A stretch of DNA of 36,294 nt from Didymodactylos carnosus (taxonomy: Eukaryota > Rotifera > Eurotatoria > Philodinida > Philodinidae), in assembly GCA_905250885.1 (NCBI GenBank), contig CAJNOQ010001087.1:1-36294 (forward strand), given 5' to 3'. The notes under the pieces were generated by a model. That model made no database searches and was not told where the DNA came from. It saw only the letters and a list, made by a program, of their open reading frames with translations. This document shows positions 22,701 to 34,035 of the stretch, in pieces (the first letter of the stretch is position 1; each line of letters starts with the position of its first letter). Made by a program: the position numbers and the translations under genes.

Positions 22701-23863
22701 CTTTTATAAATGAAATACAAAATGAAAATGATACTAGCTACAACGACTTTATATCAACACACTATCCTAATGATAATGTTCGTTTAGAAAACGAAACAGA
22801 TCAAATAGTGGCAATAGAAAAACAGTTTTCGATCAAAGTATCTGAAATTGTTCAATGTGATTTAACATGTCAATGTACGAAAAAATGTCCGTATGGTTTC
22901 GATCTAATGAATGACACATGTGAATGTAGTCCACCATGTGAAGTACGTTAATTAATTCTTTGGAAACTTCTTGTTATAAACTTGATTCAAAGAATTTTGT
23001 AATCATTTTATTCTACTTTTAATTTCTAGAAATATCAATGTTTTGATAATCATACGTGCGAAGTTGACAGTCAGGAAGAACCAATTTGTCTACCATTAGA
23101 TAAACAAGGTAAGTGAAAACAATGAAGGGATGAGAAAAAAGTAACTTGAGTTTCAGATGAACGGCAGTCTAAATAGCAGTTAAATTCTTATCAAAATAAT
23201 TTGTTTAATATTTAGCTAAATATAACAGAGAAAGGTCTACCATTTTATCGTATGTATCTTATGCTTGACCTTTTAGTTGAATTCATTTCTTTAACATTAA
23301 AACCTGCTTCTTTTGCTTTTGCTTTATAAAAAAACGGTTGCCTTCATACAATATATTTTCTAACTTTTTATCCAAGATCGTCCACTTGAATGTCATCAAC
23401 CGATGCACGTTGGTTATCATGAATCTGTGCCACGATATCATGATCGATGGTATTATCATCCAGTTGAGGAGACATGTCATCATTTTATTTATCGTGGAAG
23501 CGGTGGAAATAAAAATAATTTTCGTACATTAAACGATTGTCGACTAAAATGTATAAGTAAGTTTAGTTTTTCTAATAAATTGGAATGTCTCAATAATTCG
23601 ATTTATTTATCTTTAGCGTGTGCACCAGCACCTAATCGTGGAATATGTAACGGTTTCATTCAAATGTGGTATTATGATTATAATAAACAAACATGTTTAC
23701 CATTTGTACATAGTGGTATGTTTTTCTTTTAAAATTTAAATTAATGAATAATTATTTTTCCTCTCTTTTGATTACTCTAGGTTGCAAAGGAAATGATAAT
23801 AAATTTATACGAGAAGTAGACTGCATCGATACATGTGTAAAAAGAATAAATATCACCGTTTAA
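19723..23863 (+). CDS. Secreted Asn/Thr-rich protein with antistasin-like and two Kunitz domains, seven exons
   Basis: Proposed exons: 19723-19773, 20886-21915, 22155-22942, 23030-23108, 23377-23556, 23617-23715 and 23781-23863; intron phases 0,1,0,1,1,1; 769 residues. Exon 1 supplies a signal-peptide-like start ('YAFICYILMIY') and is the least certain part; exon 2 begins directly after a strong TTTCTTTAG acceptor, so an upstream exon must exist. About 570 residues (18 to ~590) are Asn/Thr/Ser/Asp-rich with many N-X-S/T sites, a mucin-like or disordered spacer. A Cys-rich antistasin-like segment follows ('CQCTKKCPYGFD...CECSPPCE'). Exon 5 encodes Kunitz domain 1, which lacks the second and fourth cysteines. 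Exons 6-7 encode Kunitz domain 2 with all six cysteines, and Asn at the P1 position after 'GIC'. Both families typically inhibit serine proteases; an extracellular inhibitor or matrix role is inferred. The gene converges with the inositol synthase gene. Confidence 0.75.
20673..20688. repeat. 16-bp perfect palindrome in Kunitz-gene intron 1
   Basis: ACTGACTATAGTCAGT is self-complementary. It lies within the 1,112-bp first intron of the Kunitz gene, a region in which I otherwise see no structure. It may be chance in AT-rich DNA. Confidence 0.6.
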
Positions 23864-23907
23864 ATAAATGAAAATTTATGATTGTTCCATTATGTGCGCT
23901 TATGTCA

Positions 23908-23913
23908 AATAAA
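23908..23913 (+). terminator. Polyadenylation signal AATAAA of the Kunitz gene
   Basis: AATAAA lies 45 bases after the stop codon. Another AATAAA overlaps the stop at 23862-23867, too close to be the likely functional one. Confidence 0.45.
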
Positions 23914-24226
23914 ATATGTGGTTTTAATCATCAATGCACAAGTTACTACTATCACCAATTGTCTTATTTTATTTTGTTTTTGCTGTCTCTTGTATGTTAA
24001 TTTGTCCAACAATTAAATCGAGCCTATTTTCGTTTGCCTTTTAAAAAAAACAAAGGATATCGATATTTATAATACAATATAAATATCTATTTATTTTGAC
24101 TAGATAAACAATATTATATAACAATATGAGAAAAACAACACAACAGATAATAATTCTAATGATTAATTAATACGACTAAATAATTATCTAATAGTTAAAT
24201 ATTATCTAACATTAATTTTAAGATTT
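23914..24226. other. Convergent 3' flank
   Basis: AT-rich DNA between the convergent Kunitz (+) and inositol synthase (-) genes. No gene is visible. Confidence 0.5.
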
Positions 24227-26925
24227 TTATAATTTTGAATTCATTGGTTTTGGTAATTTTGTTTTATGTTCTAATAACATATCTGTATCCATTGAAATAC
24301 CAGCACAAGCTGAGAGAATATTTGTTATACAACGATGTTGTTTAAATAAAGCATTGATAACAGGTGTACCAGGCATGACCATTGGAGCTTTCAATAGATA
24401 GGATAAAATAGATAATACCGGTTCAAACGGTTGATAATCATTCATATCCGATGTTTTATACGTAATACGTGTCATTAATTCAGTTAATATAACCAAATCA
24501 ACAATTAATGGTGAAGCTAACAGTGAATCTTCACATGTGTTATGAATTGCTATTGTATTTAAACCATTCATAAATATTGTCGAGATATATTCGTCCATAG
24601 CACGTTTTGAATCTAATAAAAGAATAAAAAATAAAAACATCTTTCAAAAAAACAGCAACAACTAATTAAGAGTACCGTCTTCCTTTTTAGAACTTTCCGT
24701 AGAAATATTGTGAAATATTAACTAAAAATGACAAAGCCGTCTCCATTTCAGGACCAATTGAAAACTGAATTGAGTATCTTTTCATTTTTCTTGCAAATCA
24801 CTAGCGATCAAAGTTCTCAAGTTTTCTCTAGGAAACTCGGTTGTTGATATCGTTCCATTACGACCCCTCAATCATTTGATCCGATCGACTTGAAAACATT
24901 ATCATATATACTGGACAATATTCCCCAAGTGTAGCTTTGTTTATTGTTTTATCATCCTTTCTTCTCCGTTGTAGCAAAAACACCGGAAAACATCTTAAAA
25001 TCCAGGTTTTTCAATCTTAAAATTCCTATAACTTGAAAAGAAAAAACGATAAAACGAAAAAAATCTACACATGGGCAATCTTATCTAGTATATATGATAA
25101 CATTTTGAAGTCAATTGGATCAAGTTATCGAGTGGAATGTCGAAAAAACACATTTTGCAAGATAGTATTTTCTAAACGATAGATCGTTTTCTTCATGGCA
25201 TTTGAGGCGATGCTTATATCTCCACGAAAAATTTTACAGGAAGAAGGGAAGAAAGTTGATGAAACTACAAAATTGAGTTTTTACAGGCTTTGAAGGAAAA
25301 ACTTAAAAAATTCATAATATTTTCGAGAAGGATCGTGGAATGCTAGGAGTGGTCACAGACTTTCCTCTACATTAGTATATGTTCAACTCAAAATCCAAAA
25401 GTTTTTCAAACTAGAGAAAGAGGTACTTTTAATGAAATCAAATACCTTTAACAAATGGGACATATTTAATGACAACTACATGATCAGGATGTTCGTTTGT
25501 TTTCTTATCGTAAAGTAAATGATTAGCGCCAACCATATCATCGACAACATTGGATTTACTTATCTCTTTTGAACGAAATTGTTTAGCTGAACTCAAATTT
25601 TTACCATCATTATTTCCTGTTAAAATCAAAAAGGAAAATGTTATAGTTGACAGTAATAAAAACATCTATAACTCCGTATATTCTTACCCAAATGATTATA
25701 ACTGACAATTGATTGCACTTTTAAACCAGCACTAACCAAAAAATCCACAAGTACTGATTTCATTTTTGTTTGACCACTCTTAAAATCATCGCCACCAATA
25801 AATACCTGATTTTTTTGTGCTAGATCGATAATTCCTGGCACAAGCGTATTTTGAGGACTACCATTAATATAAGAACAACCTTCTAAAATAGCAGCACATG
25901 CAAATAAATTTGATGGTGATACTTCTTCATTATTATTCTCAATTGATTTTAATATATCATCAGCTGTCATATTTAAACCATCTTTAACGTCTGTAAAACG
26001 TTCAGTATTGGCGGTCCATAATACTATAACCTGTTGTAAATTATTATCATGTTTAAATTTTCTAATATCATTTCGCAAATGTTCTAAATCTTGTTGTTTT
26101 GTTCCCATTGGTATTAAATTATTTGCACGATCTTCTTGATTAGCAGCAATAAAATCGGGATAATAAATTGATGGTAATGGTTTCATTTTAATCATTGCCG
26201 ATTTCAATTTTTCTTGTAATTCATAATCAAAAACACATGCACGTTGCATTGCTTCATATAAATTTGATGAATTAATATCCCAACCACCAATAACCAATTC
26301 GTTGGGAGTTAGCATTGGTAAGATTGTATTGAATGGTATATGAACTTCTTTACCAGTATCATTACTTCCAATTCGAATTGTTGTCGATTGAGTTAATGAA
26401 CCATAATAATTTGAATATTGAATACCTTCTGAAATACCATATAATATTTGTTTAAACTAAATTTTAATTATTATTTTTATTTTTATTACCTTTTCTCATC
26501 CATGTCATTTGTTCCCGATTGGCTATTTGTGCGCCGGTAAATGTTGTCCCATTATTACCTATAGAATAAATGATAATAAGTGTAAGATAAAATGTGTTCA
26601 TATTTTGTTGTTGTTGTTGCTTTTTTTTCTACTTACCACCCCATCCAACCAACATGACACCAGTTCGTTGAACAGTACGTTTTGTACGAAATAGATATTC
26701 ATATTTTCTTGGTATTATATTTACTTTTTTTTGTATATTATCAACATCACAATGATTCATTTCATAAATATATTTAGTTTCAATATAATCATTTGTATAT
26801 TTAATATTTGGATTATCAACAGCAATCGTATAGTCAGATGTAACACCCTGATGATCTGCAGGATTTGTCGTACGTTCATCGACACGGAGTGTATTTACTT
26901 CGACAACAGCGGATGAGGTGGTCAT
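24227..26925 (-). CDS. ino1: Inositol-3-phosphate synthase, five exons
   Basis: Exons (minus) 26925-26637, 26558-26490, 26428-25688, 25616-25446 and 24612-24227 give 551 residues; all four introns are phase 1. The enzyme converts D-glucose 6-phosphate to 1D-myo-inositol 3-phosphate with bound NAD+, the first committed step of inositol synthesis, in the cytosol. The NAD-binding GWGGNNGTT motif spans about residues 94-102. Family blocks are present in order: '[10 protein letters not shown]', '[13 protein letters not shown]', '[12 protein letters not shown]', '[15 protein letters not shown]', '[14 protein letters not shown]' and 'SKRAMDEY'. Length matches yeast (533) and human (558) enzymes. The ATG at 26925 directly follows a TTATTTTAG acceptor-like site, compatible with trans-splicing or a 5'-UTR intron. 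Intron 4 is 833 bp, against 61-78 bp for the other three, and carries a foldback repeat. Nothing suggests the gene is damaged. Confidence 0.95.
24875..25124. repeat. Imperfect foldback inside inositol synthase intron 4
   Basis: Positions 24875-24955 are an imperfect reverse complement of 25046-25124; the shared core is TTATCATATATACT on one arm and AGTATATATGATAA on the other, with partial matches continuing outward to TTGATCC/GGATCAA. The loop is about 90 bp. The structure accounts for the unusual length of this intron. No coding frame is inside. Confidence 0.65.
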
Positions 26926-27339
26926 CTAAAATAATAGTTAAACTTAACTTTAAACGCTAGTTTAAAAAATGCAGATAGAACATGTTGTATGCCAGATAGC
27001 CATGATCGTTAGATACACTACTGTTTTACATATGAATAAGAGAAATAAAACATTTGAGAAAAAAAATGATACCGTTATTTGTAATAAAAATTTTAATCAC
27101 AAACGAAATATGGAAAAGGTAATAAAAATAAATGGAATAATACTAAAAATGAATGGTATTATTGTTTAAAAATATGGACGGCAATTATTTGTCATCCAAA
27201 TATGGTATTAAAAATTCACATTTAAAATTAAACATAATAATAAAATCTTGTAAAAACTAAAAGAATCACAGAAAATGGAAACATACAAAAAAGTTCATAG
27301 AAATAAAATTATTTTTCTTTTTTGATTGATATCATTACA
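26926..27339. other. Intergenic between two minus-strand genes
   Basis: AT-rich, holding the 3' end of the DHHC gene and the promoter/5' flank of the inositol synthase gene. The 66-codon open frame on the + strand (26969-27169) is Lys/Asn/Ile-rich noise. Confidence 0.4.
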
Positions 27340-28146
27340 CTAGATATAATTGCCTAGAGAAAGATTTTGTCTATATAATGGATTTAAAAATATCCAAAAA
27401 AATCTTTTACCACCAAAAATGCGATAAAATTCTTCTCCCTTTTTATACGTTGGATCGATTATATTCTTTTTTTCTTCATACTGTGTTTGACCTCGAATTA
27501 GTCTCTTGACCATTTGATACTGGATTCCTGAGAGTAGGATAAGATCAATAAAGACAAGATAATGTAATAAACAAATTAATACTATCCACATTGAATTAAT
27601 ATATCCAATTAAATAAGCAATATTAAAAAATAATATTTTAAGTATTGTTTCTAAACAAAATCCGCCAATTTCCTTCCACATATAAGACCAAATAAAAGAA
27701 TAACCAATTATATGTGCCCACCATAAATGAAAAAGCATTAACATAAAATAGCGTTTATTATGTGATCCAACACAAACGCCAACGAAAAAACAATGATGAT
27801 CACGTAATGGTACACAATAATTACATAGTGTACAATGATGAGAACGATTATTTGAATAAGAATTACATTTTGGACAAAAAAAATCACTCGCTGTTAAACT
27901 GTGTTTATTTGTACGTAAAAAATAACGTGAGATAGTCGTTAAAATTAGATTAGTATAACCTTGAATATAAAAATACAAAAAGAAAATATTAAATAAAATA
28001 TAGAATGTTTGAGATAATGAATATTTTTCAAAATATTCTGGTATAACAATACAATAGATCCAAAAGAGAGCAAATAATAATCCAAAATAAGCATAAAATG
28101 TAATAAAATGATTTAAACATTTGAAAAATAATTGATTTTTTGCCAT
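27340..28146 (-). CDS. DHHC palmitoyltransferase, intronless (ZDHHC24-like)
   Basis: A single uninterrupted frame encodes 268 residues. The DHHC cysteine-rich domain spans about 90-130: C91-x2-C94, H104-C105-x2-C108-x2-C111 and the catalytic DHHC at 116-119. Hydrophobic segments near 14-35, 43-62, 130-155 and 168-208 give the expected four membrane passes with the DHHC loop in the cytosol. Such enzymes attach palmitate by thioester linkage to cysteines of target proteins, usually at Golgi or ER membranes. The usual Pro-Trp after DHHC is replaced by Phe-Phe, and 'VGSHNKRYF' follows; replacement of this Pro-Trp pair is also seen in ZDHHC24, the closest type by eye. It is the only intronless gene among the confident genes of the window. 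Substrates cannot be inferred. Confidence 0.93.
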   Translation of the reverse strand: MAKNQLFFKCLNHFITFYAYFGLLFALFWIYCIVIPEYFEKYSLSQTFYILFNIFFLYFYIQGYTNLILTTISRYFLRTNKHSLTASDFFCPKCNSYSNNRSHHCTLCNYCVPLRDHHCFFVGVCVGSHNKRYFMLMLFHLWWAHIIGYSFIWSYMWKEIGGFCLETILKILFFNIAYLIGYINSMWIVLICLLHYLVFIDLILLSGIQYQMVKRLIRGQTQYEEKKNIIDPTYKKGEEFYRIFGGKRFFWIFLNPLYRQNLSLGNYI

Positions 28147-30342
28147 GAATTGCTTTCTTCTTCAAATAGACGAAGAAGATGTTGTGCATTTATCACAGTA
28201 TAACATCTATAAGAAAAAATAATGCAAAGCAAGTACTAAGAGTAAGATTTTATTTTTTTCGATAGAATGTTTGCTTTAAACTTTGTGTATCCTGCTCTTA
28301 GTTCTAGTGCAATTGTAATTTGTCTCAGAGCGAGAAAGAGTATAAGAGTGAAAAAGATTGGTAAAATTAACATTATAATGGTATGAACTATACCAGTATC
28401 CAATTCAAATACAATAATTATGTCTATAAACAGATCGATGTAATATGGGCAAGATCTCTTCAGACCAAGAGAATAGTTTAGTGTTTAATAATAACAATAC
28501 TTTTCAATGATTTGTGCATCATAATCAAATGTTTCAAACTAAACAAGTTGCTATCGTACGTAAACTCGAAAATATTAAACAAAGTTTCAAACAATTAAAA
28601 TACAGAATAATAAAAGGACTTTCTATTCAAATAAATGTCTGTAATTTAATTGTATATATCTGAATAGATCACTGTTTATGTTGATTAATACTAGTACAAT
28701 GTCGCAAAATGTGGAAAAGTATTTAAGCCACAGAGAATCATTGGACATGTGAAGGTGTGTGCAAAAGACTGGTGTCAGCAAGAGAGAATACAGTATAGTG
28801 AGAAGCATATATCATCCGGGGCCAGTAAACTCGAACAGATGAAACAACAGTGAAGTACAGCAAGTCGAAATAGCAGAATCAAGATGAAGGGATATGATGA
28901 CGGATGCCACCAAAATCAAGTTCTACAATCTGAAGATCATATCTTGATGGATGGTCCGTCCCTTCGAGATCCTACCACGAAAAAACAAGAAATTCACCGA
29001 ATTGAACACTGTTCTTCAGAGTCTAGTTGGATTTCTGATAGTCTCCTCCTGAGTACGGGTATGTTCCTCTTTTTTTCCTAGTACTAACCATTTCCCATCA
29101 ACTAAACGTATACATGTCATATAATATTTGACAAAAAATAAACAAAATTGGCTCATATAGATCACTGCTGTCAACTGAAATAATAAAAATATTGAATTTA
29201 TTTCATCCTACGCACTAAAAATACCACTTCATATTTTAAAAAACAAAAAATAACCTTTGACCGTATTTTTTTTTTTATCACGAATAATATTCCTATGTTT
29301 TATGATTGTTATATGTTTTAAACAGATAGACTCTTTTTCGTTTTCTTACACCAACGAAAGTCTCATTTCAGTTTTCTAAAATAGAAATTTATTTCTAAAA
29401 GAGTAAAACAAGAAAATACAACCAGATCAGAAATTTTAAAAGTTATCAAGCCATAGAGTCGAATAAAATAAAAAATGTTATCTGAAATTTTTACTCTTTT
29501 CTCTTTATAATATAACATGATTTTTATCAAACACGGAAGAATTTTTGCATCATCGTAATAGAGTCCGCATTTCTCTTCATGCTGATAAAAAAATTTTAAA
29601 ATAAAACAGACTTTACTTGAATTCTAGTGAAGATAATTCATTAACTTCATCCATACTATATAAATGTCTATTATTTGGTAATAATAATATATATATTCTT
29701 CAATTCTTTCCAGTGTATTCTCACAGCAGGTATGCCATTTTTTAAAATGTTGTTGACTATTGAGTAAAATAATCGTTATAATCAATACAAGAATTTTGGT
29801 CGTTTTCGATTTAACTTGAAAAACGTAGATTAAGATCAATTAACAAGATTCGTAATGCTTTTAATTAAATTGATATTTAACAGTAAAATCAACATTTTTT
29901 GATGATTGTAGTGTTTGTTTAAATATTGTTAGAGTTTCAAATATCAGATGTTCATTAATTCAATATCGTCTGTATAAATTTCCGATTGTTAAGCCATGTT
30001 ATAGCCATTGATTAATTGACAAATTAAATTCGCTAAATCGAGTTCTCACTCGAAGCTAAACCGTTTTCTTCATAAGAAGAGACGTAATGGTTACGTGCCA
30101 ATGAAAATTAATTGAAGCTATACATTAAGGAGAAATAGAATAACTTTTAAGACGAATATATATTTTTTCATTTAATTTAAGTTTGAAAAATAACATTCAC
30201 AAAAAAAATATATATCACAGCTTAATAGAGAACTATCATCGATATAGGAATGTTAAGCAAGTCAAAAATTTTTCACTCAATGTTTGAACATAACGTAAAA
30301 AAAAACGATTTCAAAAATGGAAAAAACTAAAAACTTTACAAA
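28147..30342. other. Intergenic, no gene established
   Basis: Several weak candidates occur: a + frame at 28884-29059 of even composition that ends at a donor-like ACGG|GTATGT; a minus frame at 28808-28623 with a signal-peptide-like start; and a + open stretch 29627-29728 bounded by acceptor-like and donor-like sites. Their phases do not connect, and none has a recognisable domain. The first may be a true 5' exon whose partners I could not find. Confidence 0.3.
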
Positions 30343-31305
30343 TTAATCAAGAATAATCACTTGTTCATCCAATTCGTTGAGGCGTTGACGATTTGATTTA
30401 ACTTGATTATTATTATCCATATGAGCCATTGTCGGTAATTTTAAATGGGTCGTTGTCGGTAATAATTGAGGATTTTGTTGCATAGGATTTGAATAATTCA
30501 TAGACGTAGCTAAAAAGAAAATAACAACGATTATTATTCAAACTTGAACAAAAACGTTGAAATGATCTAACATGATGATAAATTTGTCTGTTTCACAGAG
30601 GAATAAAACGATGTTTCTAATTTTTTCTTTTGTTTTCTTTTATACGCAGCATACAAGCTGGCTCCTGTCGATAATAATTTTTGTTTTGAACGTAATTGAG
30701 ATTGAACATGATGCTGATGATTGGAATTTCCTTAAAAAAAGTAAATAAAATTAAAATAAATATGAGAATGAAAATGTGTTATTAAATAGTACAGCCGTGA
30801 AATAGTCATTTGTTATTGACAATACGGTATAAAAACTTGAACATTCTTCAATAAACAGTTTTCAAAAGTGAAGAAGCTGCAATCTGAATGAAGTTCAGAC
30901 ATGTTTCATTTGATCAAAAAAGAATACGACCAGTTGACGTGAAATAAAGTTAGACTCCTATTTAGTCGTTCGATATTGAGCTTACTAATCGTTTTGCGTA
31001 AAAATTTGTCAGTATTATCTTTATTGTTGGGTAATTTTGCTATTTTTGTATATAAGGATGCCGTAGCCATTGATGAGCCTGATGACAATAATGATGCAAC
31101 ACTTTCGGTTGAATTAGGCGACGATAAAAGAAAGACATGTCGTTTGCTTGCACGTAATGCTTGTTCAGATGTAATTTGTTTTTCTTCATTAATTTGTAAA
31201 TCATATTTGTTTATTAAGTTTAACGAATCTAATATCTGCCTGTCATCTGATGAGAAAATAGAAGCTAAAACCTTCTTTGGTAAGTAAGAAACTAATGGTG
31301 GATAC
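30343..31305 (-). CDS. Downstream exons, probably 3' part of the C2H2 gene
   Basis: Minus-strand exons at 31305-30986 (after a TTTTATTTTAG acceptor, ending ATTA|GTAAGC), 30730 downward ('NSNHQHHVQSQLRSKQK...SLYAAYKRKQKKK') and 30509-30343 ('MNYSNPMQQNPQLLPTTT' to a stop after 'DEQVIILD') look translated. They lie only ~100 bp beyond the stop of the C2H2-gene frame. Incoming phase at 31305 requires a phase-2 donor; CT|GTTTAA at 31450 would fit but is weak. The join between the second and third of these exons was not resolved. They could be the C-terminal part of the C2H2 gene or a separate small gene. No domain is recognised. Confidence 0.45.
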
Positions 31306-31403
31306 CTAAAATAAAAATAAAAGAACAATTTGAACAAATCTCAAAATTATGTCGATGATTTTGAACAAATGTTATAGTGACGCCAATAGAACACATATAT
31401 AGG

Positions 31404-33693
31404 TCATACAAAGAAATGTGTGTGTGTGTCTTTTAAGATGTTTTTAAACAGTTCTAGATTATCAAAAGTAAATAAACGTCTCTTCTCTAACACGAAGTAA
31501 ACAGCTTTTTCTCTAACTGATGGGTGGATGTAGTCATGCTTCTCTAACCTGATATTTATTTCTGTTCCTTTATTTTCTTCATTATTCACAACTGAATCAA
31601 TAATATCATTAATACATGAGATAATTTCATTATTCTCGTTAGTTAGCAATGGTTTCGTGTTTATGGCCAATACTGGTCCTTTCCTTCGTCTTTTCTGTTT
31701 ATTTGTTCGACACATTTGTCTTATTTTTTGTTCTTTACAGATATCATATTCTAATGTGAGAGATTCTAAACTTGTTACTTGTTCATTACAAAATGATCGT
31801 CGATGTTTCATTGAAACGTAGGCACGCGATAGCTTTTCTATAGCAGAAGAAGGTAATGAAGCGACGTTATCTAACACAACTATATCATCATCGTCAGTTT
31901 GCGATGGCTGTTGTTTTAATTGACAATGATTTGTTTGTGATTGTTCTTGAAATGATGAAGGTATATTGATATCTTTCGGTGTTGTATCACAAGATACGTT
32001 AAATAAACGTACGTTGTCATCATTATCGTCATATGTTTCAATTGGTACAGTAGTTAACAATTTGTGTTGTGATTCAACAGAAGTTGAATTAGTTTGTAAT
32101 TTTCTCCCATAGTCTGTTGGTTGACTAAAAGAAAAGCGCTGAAGTTTAGTCGAGTTTTTTAAACATAAAAAAACAGAACATATTCTATTCTTTGTAGTCA
32201 GACCTACATTTGGTGAATAATGAATCGATTCTATGAAGGTATAGGGCACAGAATACTAGATTAACAGCTTTTCTTGTAAGATAACTCACTTTGCTGATGA
32301 TATAACTTGACATTCATTTTCGTTAATTGTAACCGATGAATCCACACATAGAGCAAACGTTCCATCGTCACAACGTGTTACCTAAAAGAATTAGTTCATT
32401 TCCTTATATCATCAAAAAACGAGTATGAAAAAGAAGATTGCTTACATATAAATGACCGAACTTTATTGGATTTATCAAATCAAAATCATATGTGGTCGAT
32501 GTATTCTTTTCTGTATTGTCTAATGACAGTGTTGTTTGAGCATGTTCAGTATAACAATGTTGATAATACTGTAACCGAGAATACGTGTAATAACAACATC
32601 GAGTACAAAAAAACATGTGTGTAAATAAATGATGCAGTAACGATGAACTAAAAAAAAATTAAAGAACGCCATTCAAAGCTTTGAATGAGAAAGAAATGTT
32701 GTTGATCACCTGTTGATTGTTTTATATGTACAAATATTGCATCGATAATAATGTTTGTCGTGAAATGCACTAAATATTCCTTGACCATGCAACACATTTT
32801 TTTGAATTTTAGTAATTTGACTATGATTTTTTATAGTTTTGGATGAAACTGGTTGTTGTAGTGTTTTTCGCGCTGCTATTTTCTAAAATGAAAAATAGTG
32901 TGATCATTACTGTTTATAGACACAGGAAAGGCCAAAATTTTTCATTCGAAATGGAGTGAAAATGTTTATTTTTAGTGAATATTATACATAACTTCGGACG
33001 TACATTTTTAAGGTTTATTTTCAATTCATTGTGTTCTTGTGATTGATGACGATCACAGAATTTTGAACCTGTCGATGGTTTGTCCACTTTTTTTGTTTGC
33101 AACGGTGTATCTGACGAAAGTTGATCATGATTTCGTTTCATACTAGACTGATGGTCGATATTATTTTCCGAACGTTGCGCAAGTAGTTGTACTGTATTTG
33201 CTCCATTGCCATTATCAGTTAGAGAGACATTGGTGGATGTTAGATGTATTGATGGACGGGTTATTTCATGCGATGTTTTATTACTGATTTTTCTTGGTGA
33301 CAATGAATAATTTCTTGATGGTAGTTGTGTTTGATTTCGTTTTCTTATTTTTAATTGATCATTATCGCTGCCAAGTTGTTTAGTCCAATCAAACGCTTCA
33401 TAATTGTTTAGTGTCGGTACTGTGGTTGTTTCTGGTTCAATAATGTATTGATTTGGATCTAGTATCACTTTATTGACAGTATCTGATACAAGCGGTTGTG
33501 TTAACGGTTTTGAATGTTCTTTCTCACAATGTCGGTTTTTCGACCAGTTAAAGATGAATGGATTTACTCGTACGACAGATCTTTCGAGTTTACGTTTTCT
33601 CTTACAAAATTTAGGATAACTGGCGTCATCGTCAATTACACAGCAATCGTCCTCGTCATCAATGCTGAGATTACAGCGAGAGGGTTTAGTCAT
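31404..33693 (-). CDS. Protein with two adjacent C2H2 zinc fingers, at least five exons
   Basis: Exons (minus) 33693-33004, 32882-32710, 32647-32446, 32381-32290 and 32124 down to a stop at 31404 are joined by introns of phase 0, 2, 0 and 2, giving 625 residues if the stop is used. The N-terminal 230 residues are polar, with an acidic patch and a basic 'KFCKRKRKLERS' that could be a nuclear signal. Two C2H2 fingers lie at 278-298 (C278, C281, H294, H298) and 302-323 (C302, C305, H318, H323), separated by only three residues instead of the common seven-residue linker. The C-terminal half is Ser/Asp-rich with a basic 'KQKRRRKG'. A nuclear, nucleic-acid-binding role is inferred from the fingers alone; no ortholog is recognised. 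The start codon follows an acceptor-like CTAG at 33715-33712. Confidence 0.7.
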
Positions 33694-34035
33694 ATTACTT
33701 TAAAGCTACATCTAGAATAAAAAAGCATTAAACAAAGTTTAGCTTCGCATAATTTATTGATCTTCGTACGAACAATTCCTTCTGAAGAAACCATCAGCAA
33801 ACTCTACAATCGTACCCATTTAGAAACAATCGAAAAGAGGTCGCCGATATTTTTTGTTATTAAAACAATGATTGTTAAGGGACAATCTACACACAGACTA
33901 TTTGCATCTATCTGTAGGGATTCAATGACTTCTTTTTCTTACTCTAGAGCGAAGAGGCTGCAACACAAAATGTTGCATTTCCCTTTAAGTTTTCAGAGTT
34001 GGTGAACTCGCAACAGGACCGCAAACAGGAGCAGC
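33694..34035. other. 5' flank of the C2H2 gene
   Basis: No gene seen. The 82-codon + frame at 33757-34005 has no recognisable domain. Confidence 0.4.

Noticed and set aside
28623..28808. 61-codon minus frame with a signal-peptide-like start
   Set aside because: No splice or family support; hydrophobic starts arise easily in this composition.
29627..29728. Plus-strand open stretch between acceptor-like and donor-like sites
   Set aside because: Its phase does not match the nearby candidate exon at 28884-29059, and no partner was found downstream.
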